Origin: Mytilus trossulus
Lineage: Eukaryota; Mollusca; Bivalvia; Mytilida; Mytilidae
Assembly (NCBI RefSeq): GCF_036588685.1
Contig: NC_086382.1
Span: 70,715,999 to 70,779,998 of the forward strand
DNA length: 64,000 nucleotides
Direction of reading: 5' to 3'
Shown: positions 45,236 to 56,295 of the stretch, in pieces
How positions within the stretch are numbered: the stretch's first letter is position 1
Layout of the letters: the number at the start of each line of letters is the position of its first letter
The notes under the pieces: model-generated
Seen by the model: the letters and a program-made list of their open reading frames with translations, nothing else
Databases searched by the model: none
What the model was told of the DNA's origin: nothing
Made by a program: the position numbers and the translations under genes

Positions 45236-46179
45236 ACTTCTTTTGTGTCTACAGTATTACTGTGTTGGGAAAACGGTACTATTACATTTTCCCAGCATTA
45301 GGTTGGCCTTTTGTGTACCAAAGACAGGTGAAGGAAGTCGACATAGGAGCGCTGTGATTGGACGTAAGGGTACAATATATTTTTTCATTTATCTATGTAT
45401 AACTGCAGTGTGTATATTTAATATATAAATTTTTAAACCTATTGAAATATTTTCTAAAGAATTATACGAAAAGACTTCTAAAAATTTATAATTATTGTTT
45501 TGTAAAATGACGGTGGGCATGGATCACATAAACAAGTTCCATTGGAAGTTGGTCATGATACTATTTGTCTTCAATTTTTTAATCAGCATAATAAAGTACT
45601 AACACCACACATAACTGTTTTATCACAGTTTTTATTATAAAAAGTGGTATATTTAGAAAATGTTAGTATTGTCGCCGATGGCAGAATAAATAGTACCGTT
45701 TTCCCTGTTAACTTATACCAGAGATTAATGATAATTATTACGGATAATGATAAAGATCGTTTAATACGCATTGGAATACACAGAATAATGAAAGAACCAC
45801 TGAATTACACACCTGATGAAACATAAAACTGGCCAATCTTTTTGACATAAGGGTCAAGCTTATATCACTGATAATAATTACCTTCAACGAGAATATTATT
45901 AATTATGATGATAAGTCGTGTATGCACTAACAATTTCATTTAAAAAAAAGGTATCAAAATACTAACATGACGTAAGCAAATGTGGGTGTAAGATGATCAA
46001 ACAAATTTGGTTTGTTGGAAAATCCAAAAAAGAGTTGTACGCAGTGGAAAAACATATTTTGTAAGCTGAATACCCTTGGGGACTTCTTTTTAGCATTGAC
46101 CTGATCCAAATTATATAAATTTCGTACGATTCTTATATACCTGTAATTATATAGGAAAACCGTCAAATGATCTTTAATT

Positions 46180-46280
46180 CAGTGGTTGTTTGTCGTTAGT
46201 TTATGTGTTACATATTTGTTTTTCATTCATTTTTTTTTATATAAATAAGGCCGTTAGTTTTCTCGTTCGAATTGTTTTTC
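46180..46280 (+). repeat. Fragment of family A
   Basis: ATTCAGTGGTTGTTTGTCG, TGTGTTACATATTTG and AATAAGGCCGTTAGTTTTC match the 20340 copy. Confidence 0.7.
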
Positions 46281-46489
46281 ATATTCATCTTTCGAATGTA
46301 TATGAAAACCAGGTTGTTTTTCTGGAGGACGCAAAGAGAATATTTGTAGACATTATACAAAATTTTGGTCAGAGAACTAACATTATAGAAAAATATGGGA
46401 ACATTGTTTCGTTGAATTTCAAAATACAAAAAATAACCACTTAAAATTTTTAGACATTTTAGTCATATTTGCACAGAGAAAAAACATCA

Positions 46490-47016
46490 CAAACAAGAAT
46501 GTGTCCAAAGCACACGGATGCCCCACTCGCGTTATCATTTTCCATGTTCAATGGACCGTGAAATTGGGTAAAAAATCTAATTTGGCCTTAATGTAAAAAA
46601 TTCAACCAAAAGGGAACATGTGTACTAAGTTTCAAATTGATTGGACTTAAACTTCATCGAAAACTACCTTGACCAAAATCTTTAACCTGAAACTCACACT
46701 TTTAACTTCTATGTTCAGTGGACCATGAAAATGGGGTCAAAAGTCTAATTTGGTTTAAAAATAAGAAGGATCATATCATAAGGATCATGTGTACTAAGTT
46801 TCAAGTTAATTGGACTTCAGCTTCATCAAAAACTACCTTGACCAAAAACTTTAACCTGAAACTCGCACTTTTAATTTCTATGTTCAGTGAACCATGAAAG
46901 TGGGGTCAGAAGTTTAATTTGGTTTAAAAATAAGAAAGATCATATCAAAAGGAACATGTGTACTAAGTTTCAAGTTAATTGGGCTTCAGCTTCATCAAAA
47001 ACTACCTTGAACAAAA
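46490..47016 (+). repeat. Family B repeat in ~172-bp tandem copies
   Basis: One full start (ACAAGAATGTGTCCAAAGC) is followed by three successive bodies at about 46525, 46690 and 46862, each with TTCTATGTTCAGTG, CATGTGTACTAAGTTTCAA and AAAACTACCTTGACCAAAA. It abuts the Penelope-like fragment directly. Confidence 0.8.
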
Positions 47017-47560
47017 ATATCGTAGATATTGGGAGATATATACCACGTATGCAGGTTCTGCTGGAATGTTGCTACTTAAAAATGAACAGTTCACAATTGG
47101 AAAGCTGAAATCATCTTTGTTTTGTCGTAAAGTTTTGTTTCAACCGACCATTGTCAATTTCTAGATGTGGGTCAAGAAATGAGGCCGACTTAACTGTATC
47201 TGTAGTATCCTTTATCTCTAATTCGATGGAATAGATGCGTTCAACATAGTCACCAAATGTTGAATAATTTAGTGAAAGAAAATTATCTATATAGCGGAAA
47301 TTAGAGTTAAAGGTTATTGCTAACTTTTTATCTTTATTCCCAAGAAGTTCTTCTATAAAGTCAGCCTCATAATAATAAAGAGGCAAGTCGGCAAGAAGAG
47401 GGGCACAATTTGTTCCCATTGTAATGCCGACAGTCTGTTGAAAACAGGTCTTTCGAACGTAACAATTATGATGTCAATCAAGAAATCAAGCATCTTGATA
47501 ATGTCAGTTTTAAAGAAATTTTTGTTTGAATCAGAGTGATCCTTTACAAATATAAAAAAA
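47010..47560 (-). pseudogene. Penelope-like element reverse transcriptase fragment
   Basis: The minus strand encodes NFFKTDIIKMLDFLIDII, then after a frame change QTVGITMGTNCAPLLADL, FRYIDNFLSLNYSTFGDY, SIELEIKDTTDT and SFPIVNCSFLSSNIPAEPAY. The IPMGTNCAPLLADL and YIDDxLSLN blocks are typical of Penelope-type transposons; here the second Asp of the catalytic pair reads Asn (YIDN) and the frame is broken. GIY-YIG endonuclease is not seen. It is a dead fragment. Confidence 0.82.
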
Positions 47561-47740
47561 AAAGAAGATGTGGTATGATTGCCAATGAGACAACTGTCCA
47601 CAAGAGACCAAAATGACACAGACATTAACAACTACAGGTCACCGTACGGCCTTCAACAATGAGCAAAGCCCATACCGCATAGTCAGCTATAAACGGCCCC
47701 GATAAGACAATGTAAAACAATTAAAACGAGAAAACTACGA
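47555..47740 (-). repeat. Dispersed repeat, family A, reverse orientation
   Basis: AAGAAGATGTGGTATGATTG through CAATGAGACAACTGTCCAC, CACCGTACGGCCTTCAAC and GCATAGTCAGCTATAAAC is the reverse complement of the 20340 copy. It truncates the 5' side of the Penelope-like fragment. Confidence 0.85.
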
Positions 47741-47946
47741 TGTATCCCTCGCTAAGACAAGATCCTTGTATCTACGTTGGTCATTCTTTTTTATGAACAA
47801 AGCAATACCAACACTTTCAATTTGCCTTTTAGTTAGAAATGTGGAATACTTGTGTAAAGTGTAGAAAACTCAAATGTTTCAATACTATAACAAGATGAAA
47901 GAGAGTTAGATTGTAATAAGTATCATGAAAAGATGTATGTGAAGTT

Positions 47947-47994
47947 AGCAGCCGGTTCGTTATTCGTTATTCGATATTCAATATCCAACCGGCT
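47947..47994. repeat. Hairpin GCAGCCGGTT...AACCGGCTGC
   Basis: A perfect 10-12-bp inverted repeat encloses a GTTATTCGTTATTCGATATT-like loop of short repeats. Confidence 0.65.
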
Positions 47995-48239
47995 GCTAGC
48001 AGTCGGTTAGATATTCAAAATTTTGTTGAAAATCATAAAAAAAAAAAGAAATACTTGATAACATTAAAAACATGATTTTCATAGTTAAGAGGACTGATAA
48101 GATACGTAGGAAATCGTAAAATGACCTCTCCAAGCTGTTGTAAATTCTCGTTGTGCTCGAATATAAACCCTTTTCTAAGTTGCATATTTGTCTTTATGTA
48201 GTATTAGTTTTGTCAATAAAACGACTTGAAAGATGTACT

Positions 48240-49330
48240 TTTGTACATGATATTTCGTAAACCAAAAAGAAAAACTGATAACTCTAGAAAAATTCTAGAG
48301 ATAGAAATATTTATGGAAAGCCAAAAAAACAATTTTTCAGCCAAAAAATGTCAAAATTTTAGGACAAAGGGCACAGGGCAATGGTAAGAGCCCCCTGATC
48401 TCTAAATCTACCTAATATTATGCAGACATTTAGTCAATATGTAGATACAAACATGACTTAAAGAAATTTGGGTACACTTCCTGTCTTCCATGTTTACGGA
48501 GCGCCCAAAGTGCCAGTTGGATATTCAGAATATATAGCGAAAACCTATCCGAAACCGCTTAAATAAGGTTGAGACCCCCTGGTCTTTCAATGTCCATTAA
48601 ATTCAACCAAATCATAGATTCTACATATATTAAGATTGTTTCAGAAGGATTTTCTAGAAAAATGTCATCTTCGATATCTACGGAGCGCTTAGATTGTCAC
48701 TTTTTAGCAAAAAAATGTCAAAATTTTAGGACAAAGGACACAGGGCAATGGTTAGAGCCCCCTGATCTCTCAATCTTTCTAATATTATGCAAATATTTAG
48801 TCATTAGGTAGATACAAACGTGACTTAAGGAAATTTGGGTACACTTCCTGTCTTCCATGTTTACGGAGCGCCCAAAGTGCCAGTTGGATATTCAAAATAT
48901 ATAGCGAAAACCTACCCGAACCGCTTAAATAAGGTTGAGACCCCCCTGGTCTTTCAATGTCCATTAAATTCAACAAAATCATATATGCTATATATATTAA
49001 GATTGTTTTAGAAGGATTTTCTAAAATAATGTCATCTTCGATATCTACGGAGCGCTAAGATTGTCACTTTTTAGCAAAAAAATGTCAAAATTTTAGGACA
49101 AAGGGCACTAGACAATGGTAAGAGCCCCCTGATCTCTCAATCTTTCAAATATTATGCAGACATTTAGTCAATAGGTAGATACAAACGTGACTTAAGGACA
49201 TTTGGGTACACTTCCCGTCTTCCGAGACCGTTTAAATGAAGTTGAGACCCCCCTGGTCATTCAATGTCCATTAAATTCAACCAAAACATAGATTCTATGC
49301 ATATAAAGATTGTATTAAAAGAGGAATGTT
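48240..49330. repeat. 368-bp tandem array, about three units
   Basis: The phrase AAATGTCAAAATTTTAGGAC recurs at about 48345, 48713 and 49081. Each unit also contains GAGCCCCCTGATCTCT, GGTACACTTCCTGTCTTCC, CGGAGCGCCCAAAGTGCC and GTTGAGACCCCCTGGTC. The third unit lacks the CGGAGCGCCC segment. No coding potential. Confidence 0.88.
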
Positions 49331-49399
49331 TCTTGAACGGAAAGTTTGTTCCAGATCAGATCAGACAAGAACCCTAGTAGAATTGAGGCCCTTGTTTCA

Positions 49400-49810
49400 A
49401 GTACAAACCGTCACCATAGGTTGAAGTCAGCTTGGCGGGGGAAGATATACAGACCTTTATCACGCACCTTCACACAGCTCACAAAACCACCCTTTTTGAT
49501 GTAACATCCAGGTCCAAATACATTGTTGACGGCTATTTTACACAGGCAACTTAGGGCTCCAACACCTCATGCTGGCAGAATTGTGTTCGCCAACATAGGA
49601 AGGGCTCGCATTGCCCTTCCCGCTAACATGGGTAGGAATCCACTTTCTTTTTGAATGTTCTTCTTCAATTGGGTGGTGCCTATTCCCAGATTCATACAAT
49701 TAGAACCTTTTTGTAGGAGCTTGGTGATCTTTTCAATCTGGCGCGGGGTAAGCAACATCTTGTGTTCACCTTGCAGGTTTGTGTGGGATAAACGAATGGT
49801 GACCGGCAAA
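49400..49810 (-). pseudogene. Maverick/Polinton (adintovirus)-like pX-type protein fragment, decayed
   Basis: The minus-strand frame from 49809 begins MPVTIRLSHTNLQGEHKM, followed by LTPRQIEKITKLLQKG, TTQLKKN and GFLPMLAGRAMRALPMLAN, then a stop after which the same frame goes on with GVGALS, AVNNVFGPG and KKGGFV..VK. The arrangement (basic start, LT..Q...I segment, Gly/Leu/Ala-rich segment, KKGG end) recalls small membrane-active pX-like proteins of Maverick/adintovirus elements. That is recognition from memory of the family style, not a search. The in-frame stop marks it as a relic; no capsid, protease or polymerase is nearby. Confidence 0.4.
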
Positions 49811-49902
49811 CCTTTTTTGGCTGCTCTCTGTTATGTATTAGCTTGACCTTTTATCAAGTTCAAACCGTATTTTGATAGACTATTTATTCATACCTAGCAA
49901 AG

Positions 49903-51330
49903 ATGGAAGCGGATGGTGAGATGTTCACTGCGGAGATTGATAGGATCGCCGTCTTGATTTGTGAGGTATGTCTGCATGCGATTGATGGTTCTCAAGGACA
50001 CGTAGAATGCAATGTACTAACAGGAGTAACACGGAGGATGCCACACGTAGAATGCAATGTACTAACAGGAGTAACACGAAGGATGACACACGTAGAATGC
50101 AATGTACTAACAGGAGTAACACAAAGGATGACACACGTAGAATGCAACGTACTTACAGGAGTAACACGAATGCTGCCACACGTAGAATGCAATGTACTTA
50201 CAGGAGTAACACGCAGGATGCCACACGTAGAATGCATTGTACTAACAACAAGAGTAACACGAAGGATGCCACACGTAGATTGCAATGTACTAACAGGAGT
50301 AACACGACGGATGTCACACGTAGATTGCAATGTACTAACAACAAGAGTAACACGAAGGATGCCACACGTAGAATGCAATGTACTAACAGGAGTAACACGA
50401 AGGATGCCACACGTAGAATGCAATATACTAACAAGAGTAACACGAAAGATGACACACGTAGAATGCAATGTACTAACAGGAGTAACACGAAGAATGACAC
50501 ACGTAGAATGTAATGTACTAACAGGAGTAACACGAATGATGCCACACGTAGCATGCAATGTACTAACAGGAGTAACGCTAAGGATGCCACACGTAGAATG
50601 CAATGTACTAACAGTAGTAAAACGAAGGATGCCACAGGTAGAATGCAATGTACTAACAGGAGTAACACGGAGGATGCCACACGTAGAATGCAATGTACTA
50701 ACAGGAGTAACACGAAGGATGACACACGTAGAATGCAATGTACTAACAGGAGTAACACGAAGGATGTCACACGTAGAATGCAATTTACTAACAGGAGTAA
50801 CACAAAGGATGCCACACGTAGAATGCAATGTACTAACAGGAGTAACACGAAGGATGACACACATAGAATGCAATGTACTAACAGGAGTAACACGAATGAT
50901 GCCACACGTAGCATGCAATGTACTAACAGGAGTAACGCGAAGGATGCCACACGTAGAATGCAATGTACTAACAGTAGTAACACGAAGGATGCCACAGGTA
51001 GAATGCAATGTACTAACAGGAGTAACACGGAGGATGCCACACGTAGAATGCAATGTACTAACAGGAGTAACACGAAGGATGACACACGTAGAATGCAATG
51101 TACTAACAGGAGTAACACGAAGGATGTCACACGTAGAATGCAATTTACTAACAGGAGTAACACAAAGGATGCCACACGTAGAATGCAATGTACTAACAGG
51201 AGTAACACGAAGGATGACACACATAGAATGCAATGTACTAACAGGAGTAACACGAAGGATGCCACACGTAGAATGCAATGTACTAACAGGAGTAACACGA
51301 CGGATGCCACACGTAGAATGCAATGATTAG
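49903..51330 (+). repeat. 45-bp tandem array, open on both strands
   Basis: About 29-30 copies of a 45-bp unit (CACGTAGAATGCAATGTACT, AACAGGAGTAACACGAAGGA, TGCCA) run from about 49998 to 51325. Because 45 is a multiple of three and the unit lacks stops, several frames stay open. The longest, from ATG at 49903, has a 32-residue unique start (MEADGEMFTAEIDRIAVLIC...) and then the 15-residue unit HVECNVLTGVTRRMP over and over to a stop at 51330, 475 residues in all. The only indels seen (two 3-base insertions near 50249 and 50339) keep the frame. Copies 50521-50880 and 50881-51240 form a 360-bp higher-order duplication. No domain is recognised and no splice or promoter evidence marks it as a gene, so I list it as a repeat. 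Confidence 0.85.
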
Positions 51331-51365
51331 CCATTTGGTCATATTGTTACAATCATCAAATTCCA

Positions 51366-51760
51366 TTGTCCATATTTTTACATTTCTGTAAAATAGCAAT
51401 TAAGAAAAGGCACCTTGTCAATGTTGTTTCAAAACGGGATAAAGTATCATCACTTTCGTTCAAATTAAACTCTCCTCTATTTGTTTGGAATTTTGCCTTG
51501 TGTGCCATTCGTTTTGTATTTTCCTGTAGGTGTTCGGTTATTTCTTCGGTATTTGCCTTGAACGTTTGGGATGGATTACGCAGCTATCTTCCATCAGAGG
51601 GGTTCTATTTTTAAGAAATGACCTTAAAACATATTAAAAAATCCTAATAGGGCATTAGTATTTGGTGATCTTTTCCAACTTGGGTTCGATGCTTACATTG
51701 TCAATATACAACGACGATCTTAACAACATATTTACAATTGTGTCACTACAATCAATAATA
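51366..51760. other. Region without a supportable gene
   Basis: A short plus-strand frame (51366-51614) shows no domain. The sequence is otherwise plain AT-rich DNA. Confidence 0.35.
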
Positions 51761-51769
51761 TGAAGACAC

Positions 51770-51950
51770 CACAACAATCATCACTTCCTATGTTATCGTC
51801 GCGTCACTACAACAACAAAAATTGCCAATACAGCACCACGATCGTCCCTACCTGTTTACAATAGCACCACTAAAACCATTATTACATGTATCAATGTACC
51901 ACCACGATCGTCCCTACCTAAATACAATCGTGGCACTTCGACCAACATTA
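51770..51950 (+). repeat. Short tandem repeat with CACCACGATCGTCCCTACC
   Basis: CACCACGATCGTCCCTACC occurs at about 51835 and 51902, each followed by an ACAATNGNGGCAC-like block; weaker copies precede them. Confidence 0.65.
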
Positions 51951-51960
51951 TCAATGTATT

Positions 51961-52227
51961 AGACATGTTACGAAAAGGTATATTCACGACGCTGAGGTTG
52001 ACAATTTACACTTTAAATGTGGGGACTGTGTCACAACACTAAAGAGATTACCTGTGTATACTTTGTATTTTATTTAAAAACCGCATTGATCCTTTCGCAG
52101 GCAATTTCGTATGGAACGAATATCCAATTACATTTATACGATTAGAAATATAAGAAATAGATATTAATACTTTCCATTATACTTTTAAGTAACTATAATA
52201 ATACTGCAAAAACATGTGTGTGTGTGT

Positions 52228-52259
<32 letters not shown>

Positions 52260-53494
52260 GTTCATGTTAATGCAGTAGATGTGCGGGGTAACGGAGATAC
52301 GGGCTACATACGTGTGTGAATTCTTTGGCGAGCCCTTGTCTTGCAAATAGTCTTAAGTATTTTAATCTGTTGTATACTTTCTCGTGAATATATATGTAAC
52401 GATCATTTTAATATAGTTTAAAAAAAACCAGTGTATGTATTTTGATCCAGTTGTTTACCACATAAATTGTTATCTAACGGGGTCTGTTTTAAATAACTAA
52501 AACACGATTTCAATTTGAGGCATGTTGCACTATATAGAAAATTTCGCCCGGTCATATAGCTTCGAAGGCATGTATTTTCTCTCTTTATTTTCTTCCAACT
52601 TTGTCTCAATTTCAAAAGTTTCAGCTCATTTTGTATTTTCTGTATAATAGTTTGTGATTGATTGATTGTTGATTGCTTAACGTTCAGCGGCAAATATGTC
52701 ATGTATGTTTGGAACAAAATGAGGTTTGTGTAAAATATGACTCGCTACTCGTCGGTTGAACAACCCTGCAGAGCTTCAAAAGCATCGCATAATGACTTAA
52801 GTTTGCATTTATATCTTAAAACCACCTTATGCAGATATTTTTTATTTCATAAATTCCTAAAACATTTGAGGAAATTCGCCAACCGTTTCATTAGAAAATG
52901 AGAATATGAAAAAAAAGTTACACCGATGACCGATGGCTCTTTCCTGCTAGGAGTTTCTCTAAAACAAATATGTTTTTTTAAAAATTAAATCTGTTGAATG
53001 GGTACCTATTACTACCCTACGGAGGTACCAGTTGTTATTTTCAGGGAGAGGGGGACTAGGATTAAATTTGAAAAAAAGGCAGGACGGGAGTTTTGAGTTA
53101 AGAAAAGGAGGAATGAGTAACTTGGCCAAAAAAACCCTAAAATTTAACTTGCTTACTATGTATAATATTATCAATCTAGAATTGAATGAACTTGTATAAC
53201 CCTCAGCCCCCCCCCCCCTTTTTTTTTCTAGACCATCCACTCCTACGCGCGTACAGTAACACCTTTTATGTCTTATGACAGGTTTTAGTCAGCAATGATA
53301 TCACAAAAGCAATTGTCGTATAAGATGTTAAATACATAAAGATGTTCTAGGTAAATGTAATTTGAATTAACCAAGACGCACAGGATTTAAATTTTACCTA
53401 TTTTAATCTATAATCAATGTTTTGACACCGTCCCCAAATTTTAAGTCTAATTTGTCAACCTCAGCGTCGAGAATATACCTTTTCGTAACATGTC
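51961..53494. mobile_element. 1.5-kb element with ~73-bp inverted ends
   Basis: The left end AGACATGTTACGAAAAGG, TATATTCACGACGCTGAGG, TTGACAA... (51961-52033) is the reverse complement of 53422-53494 with only a few differences. Inside are a TG/poly-G tract (52214-52258), a dispersed-repeat scrap near 52655 (GATTGCTTAACGTTCAGCGG) and no transposase. It may be a non-autonomous DNA transposon; no clear target duplication is seen. Confidence 0.65.
52214..52258 (+). repeat. (TG)n followed by a run of about 31 G
   Basis: TGTGTGTGTG runs into an uninterrupted G tract ending GAGTTC. Such a tract could form quadruplexes and is also prone to sequencing length error. Confidence 0.9.
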
Positions 53495-53589
53495 TGATAT
53501 TACTACGATCGTCACTTCAACCCATGTTTATTAATACATGACCAAACTTTTCAATACCGTTGTCACTATCATAATACTTGGGTGTGTGT

Positions 53590-53760
53590 AATATCTTTTT
53601 TTTCCTGTTTTTTTTTTTTTTGCATAAATTTGGCCTTTAGTTTTCTTGTTTGTATTGTTTTACATTGTCATTTCGATGCCTTTTGTAGTCGTATATTATA
53701 TTCAGTTACAAAAGGCCTCGGATCCAGAGCTTGAAAAGGGGGGGGGGGGGGATGTTGCTT
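53590..53760 (+). repeat. Fragment of family A and a poly-G tract
   Basis: TTTGGCCTTTAGTTTTCTTG, TTGTTTTACATTGTCATTTCG and CCTTTTGTAGTCG match the family A copy at 20540. A 13-base G run follows near 53738. The stretch 53761-54420 shows no gene. Confidence 0.6.
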
Positions 53761-54424
53761 TAGCCAATTCTGAACGTGTTTTTATTTTTTAATAAACTGT
53801 CCAAGGTTGTCGTCAGTAGAGAACAAAACGCAAAATTTGTCCTGTGAAGTTGAACAGACAATGCATGGGAAATAGTGCATCCACGCATATCAGAAGCATC
53901 TTTTTAACCGGTACATTTCACGTTTATGAAAAGGAAAAGAAGTGTTTTCCAGTTTTCATTTAGAATGCTATACATTTGAGTACTAGGTACACATGTGGAA
54001 ATAAAGTTTGATTATCATTAGATTCAGAAAATATAATTTTTATAAAATAAATCTTATATATGATAGGGTTAAAAGGTATTTTTCTTCAAATCAAGCTAAC
54101 GAAATAATGTCGTTTTAATCATAATCAAAGTAATAAAATATAGGGATACCTGCCTTTGATTGTCTTAATTAAATCCTTTGATCCTCTAATTAGCAATTGA
54201 CCTTCAGGCCAATGCAATTATAACATGTGTATATTTAAAGGAGTGTACCGACAAAGTGTCACTCTATTCACTGAATAATTCAGTGCTAGATATTCAATTT
54301 ATAGTTAAGATATTTACATTAAAACAAGAAATGGTTGATAAAAAAATTATTTTAAGATTTTCAAGCGGGCGGAGGGGGATGTTGCGACCCCCTAAATCCG
54401 CTAGTGCTATGTGATTAAAGCTTT

Positions 54425-54470
54425 ACTCATTTGTGAAGGCCGTACGGTGACTTATAGTTGTTACGTTTTG
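54425..54470 (+). repeat. Fragment of family A
   Basis: GTGAAGGCCGTACGGTGAC and TTATAGTTGTTACG match the 20340 copy. Confidence 0.6.
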
Positions 54471-54865
54471 TAAGACATAAAGCTTTATTTAGAGTCGGTA
54501 TAAGCAAGCAATTACAAACAAAAGCTCTGAAGAGCTTTTAAAACCAACATAACAACAAGTAAAACAAAACATACATATCGAGTCCATGCACACAACATAA
54601 AACATATAAAGCAAGAGTTCAATCAGTATATAAACATGCAGCACAAAAGTTGTTTACGCATCTTACAAGTTAAACACATACTGATACATGCAATTATGAG
54701 ATCACAAAAGCACAAATGAAATGGTTGGCACATAAAAAGCATTTAATTAAAAGCACATAAGTTTCTAAAATTAGCACAAAGCAGCAGAAGCACTATAGTA
54801 AAGATAACAAAATAAATTTGCCATGCTAAAAATAAAGCAACAAACCAAAAAATAATGAGTAGAGA

Positions 54866-55333
54866 TTAACTGGTTTTGCAGGCAAAGCATTGGCATGAGC
54901 TGCCAGACCAAGAATTTATCAAGTTCTTGAATTGATTTAAAGATGATTGCTTACGAAGCTCATCTGTCAGCTTATTCCAAAGCCTAGCACCTGCATACCT
55001 GAAAGATTGTAGGCCATATGCAGTTGTTCTTACATGTGGTAGATCTGCTGTATTCTGGTATCTGAAAGAGTAAGTGTTTTCCTTTAAGTGAATCAAATCA
55101 TGGAGATATACAGGACAATCTTTATTTATAATTTTGAAAACTTCAATCGCCAAAGATCGCATTCTTCTTACTTTTAAAGATGGTAATTTTGATTTGCAGA
55201 GTAGATCTTCATAACTTGCTGAATGGTCTTCATAGATAAACCTTAATGCTCTCTCTTGAATTTTCTCTATCTTTTTTGTATTTACCTCCCCACAAAAGTG
55301 CCCAACTAATGGGCAGTAATTAAAGTTGGACAT
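54866..55333 (-). pseudogene. LINE ORF2 C-terminal segment
   Basis: A 155-residue open stretch, the longest intact piece of the LINE: NYCPLVGHFCGEVN, KIEKIQERALRFIYED, LPSLKVRRMRSLAIEVFKII, then FRYAGARLWNKL. This is the domain after the thumb of the reverse transcriptase. Confidence 0.85.
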
Positions 55334-55704
55334 TATGAAAGAATAATAAATTTAATACATTTAATTGTTTGGATGCTTTTTTTTTTTACATATTATAGAG
55401 ACATGTTCATTGAAATTTCGTTTAAAATCTATTGTTACACTTAGAAGTTTAACGTTATCTCCACACTCTATTTCATTACCTTCTAATTTAAATTTTAGGT
55501 TTTTGTCTTTAGTTTTTTTACCTACAGCTATTGCCTAAAAAATTTCTGGATTTGCTTTCATTTTATTTATTGAGAACCAGTTTATCAAAATTTTACTTTC
55601 ATCTTCTAAAGTTTTAATTAATTTATCTAAATCGTTATCCGCGTATGAAAGGGTGTTGTCATCTGCATAATTATGAATAAAATAGAAAATGTCATTTAAA
55701 AAAA

Positions 55705-55990
55705 CTATTAAAAGAGGGACGAAAGATACCAAAGGGACAGTCAAACTCATAAATCTAAAACAAACTGACAACGCCATGGCTAAAAATGAAAAAGAAAAAC
55801 AGAAAAACAATAGTACACATGACACAACATAGAAAACTAAAGAATAAACAACACGAACCCCAACAAAAACTAGGGGTGATCTCAGGTGCTCCGGAAGGGT
55901 AAGCAGATCCTGCTCCACATGCGGCACCCGTTGTGTTGCTTATGTGATTACAAATCCGGTAAATAGTCTAATTCGGTAGGTCAAATTCAT
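55705..55990 (+). repeat. Dispersed repeat, family F, inserted in the LINE
   Basis: It runs AAAAGAGGGACGAAAGATAC, ACAGTCAAACTCATAAATC, CAACGCCATGGCTAAAAATG, AACACGAACCCCAACAAAAAC, CTCAGGTGCTCCGGAAGGG and TGCTCCACATGCGGCACCCG. It splits the reverse transcriptase between motifs, so it arrived after the LINE. Confidence 0.85.
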
Positions 55991-56010
55991 GAAAGGGAAG
56001 GGGATTATAG

Positions 56011-56295
56011 TTACGACGTAAGGAACATATCCGATATCATTTGTGAAACGGTTATTCCAAAACGGTCAACCAACTCAATAGTGTTAAATAGTGTTGGCCC
56101 TAATATTGACCCTTGTGGCACCCCTTTAAACATTGTTTGCCAATAGCTTGAATTAGTACCTACTTTAACACACTGTTTTCTATTAGTTAAATAGCTATCC
56201 AAAAGTTTAAGAGATGAGGCGGAAACACCATAGGATTTTAATTTTAGTAGGAGGAGGTCATGGGGTAGGCAGTCAAAAGCCTTGGACAAGTCCAT
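56011..56295 (-). pseudogene. LINE reverse transcriptase core segment
   Basis: It encodes MDLSKAFDCLPHDLLLLKLK, SYLTNRKQCVKVG and FKGVPQGSILGPTLFN, the A and B motifs of a non-LTR reverse transcriptase. The catalytic YADD lies on the far side of the family F insertion at about 55660. Confidence 0.88.

Noticed and set aside
49992-51334. Minus-strand frames of 443 and 378 residues
   Set aside because: They are opposite-strand readings of the 45-bp array with no unique start; only the plus frame has a non-repeat leader.
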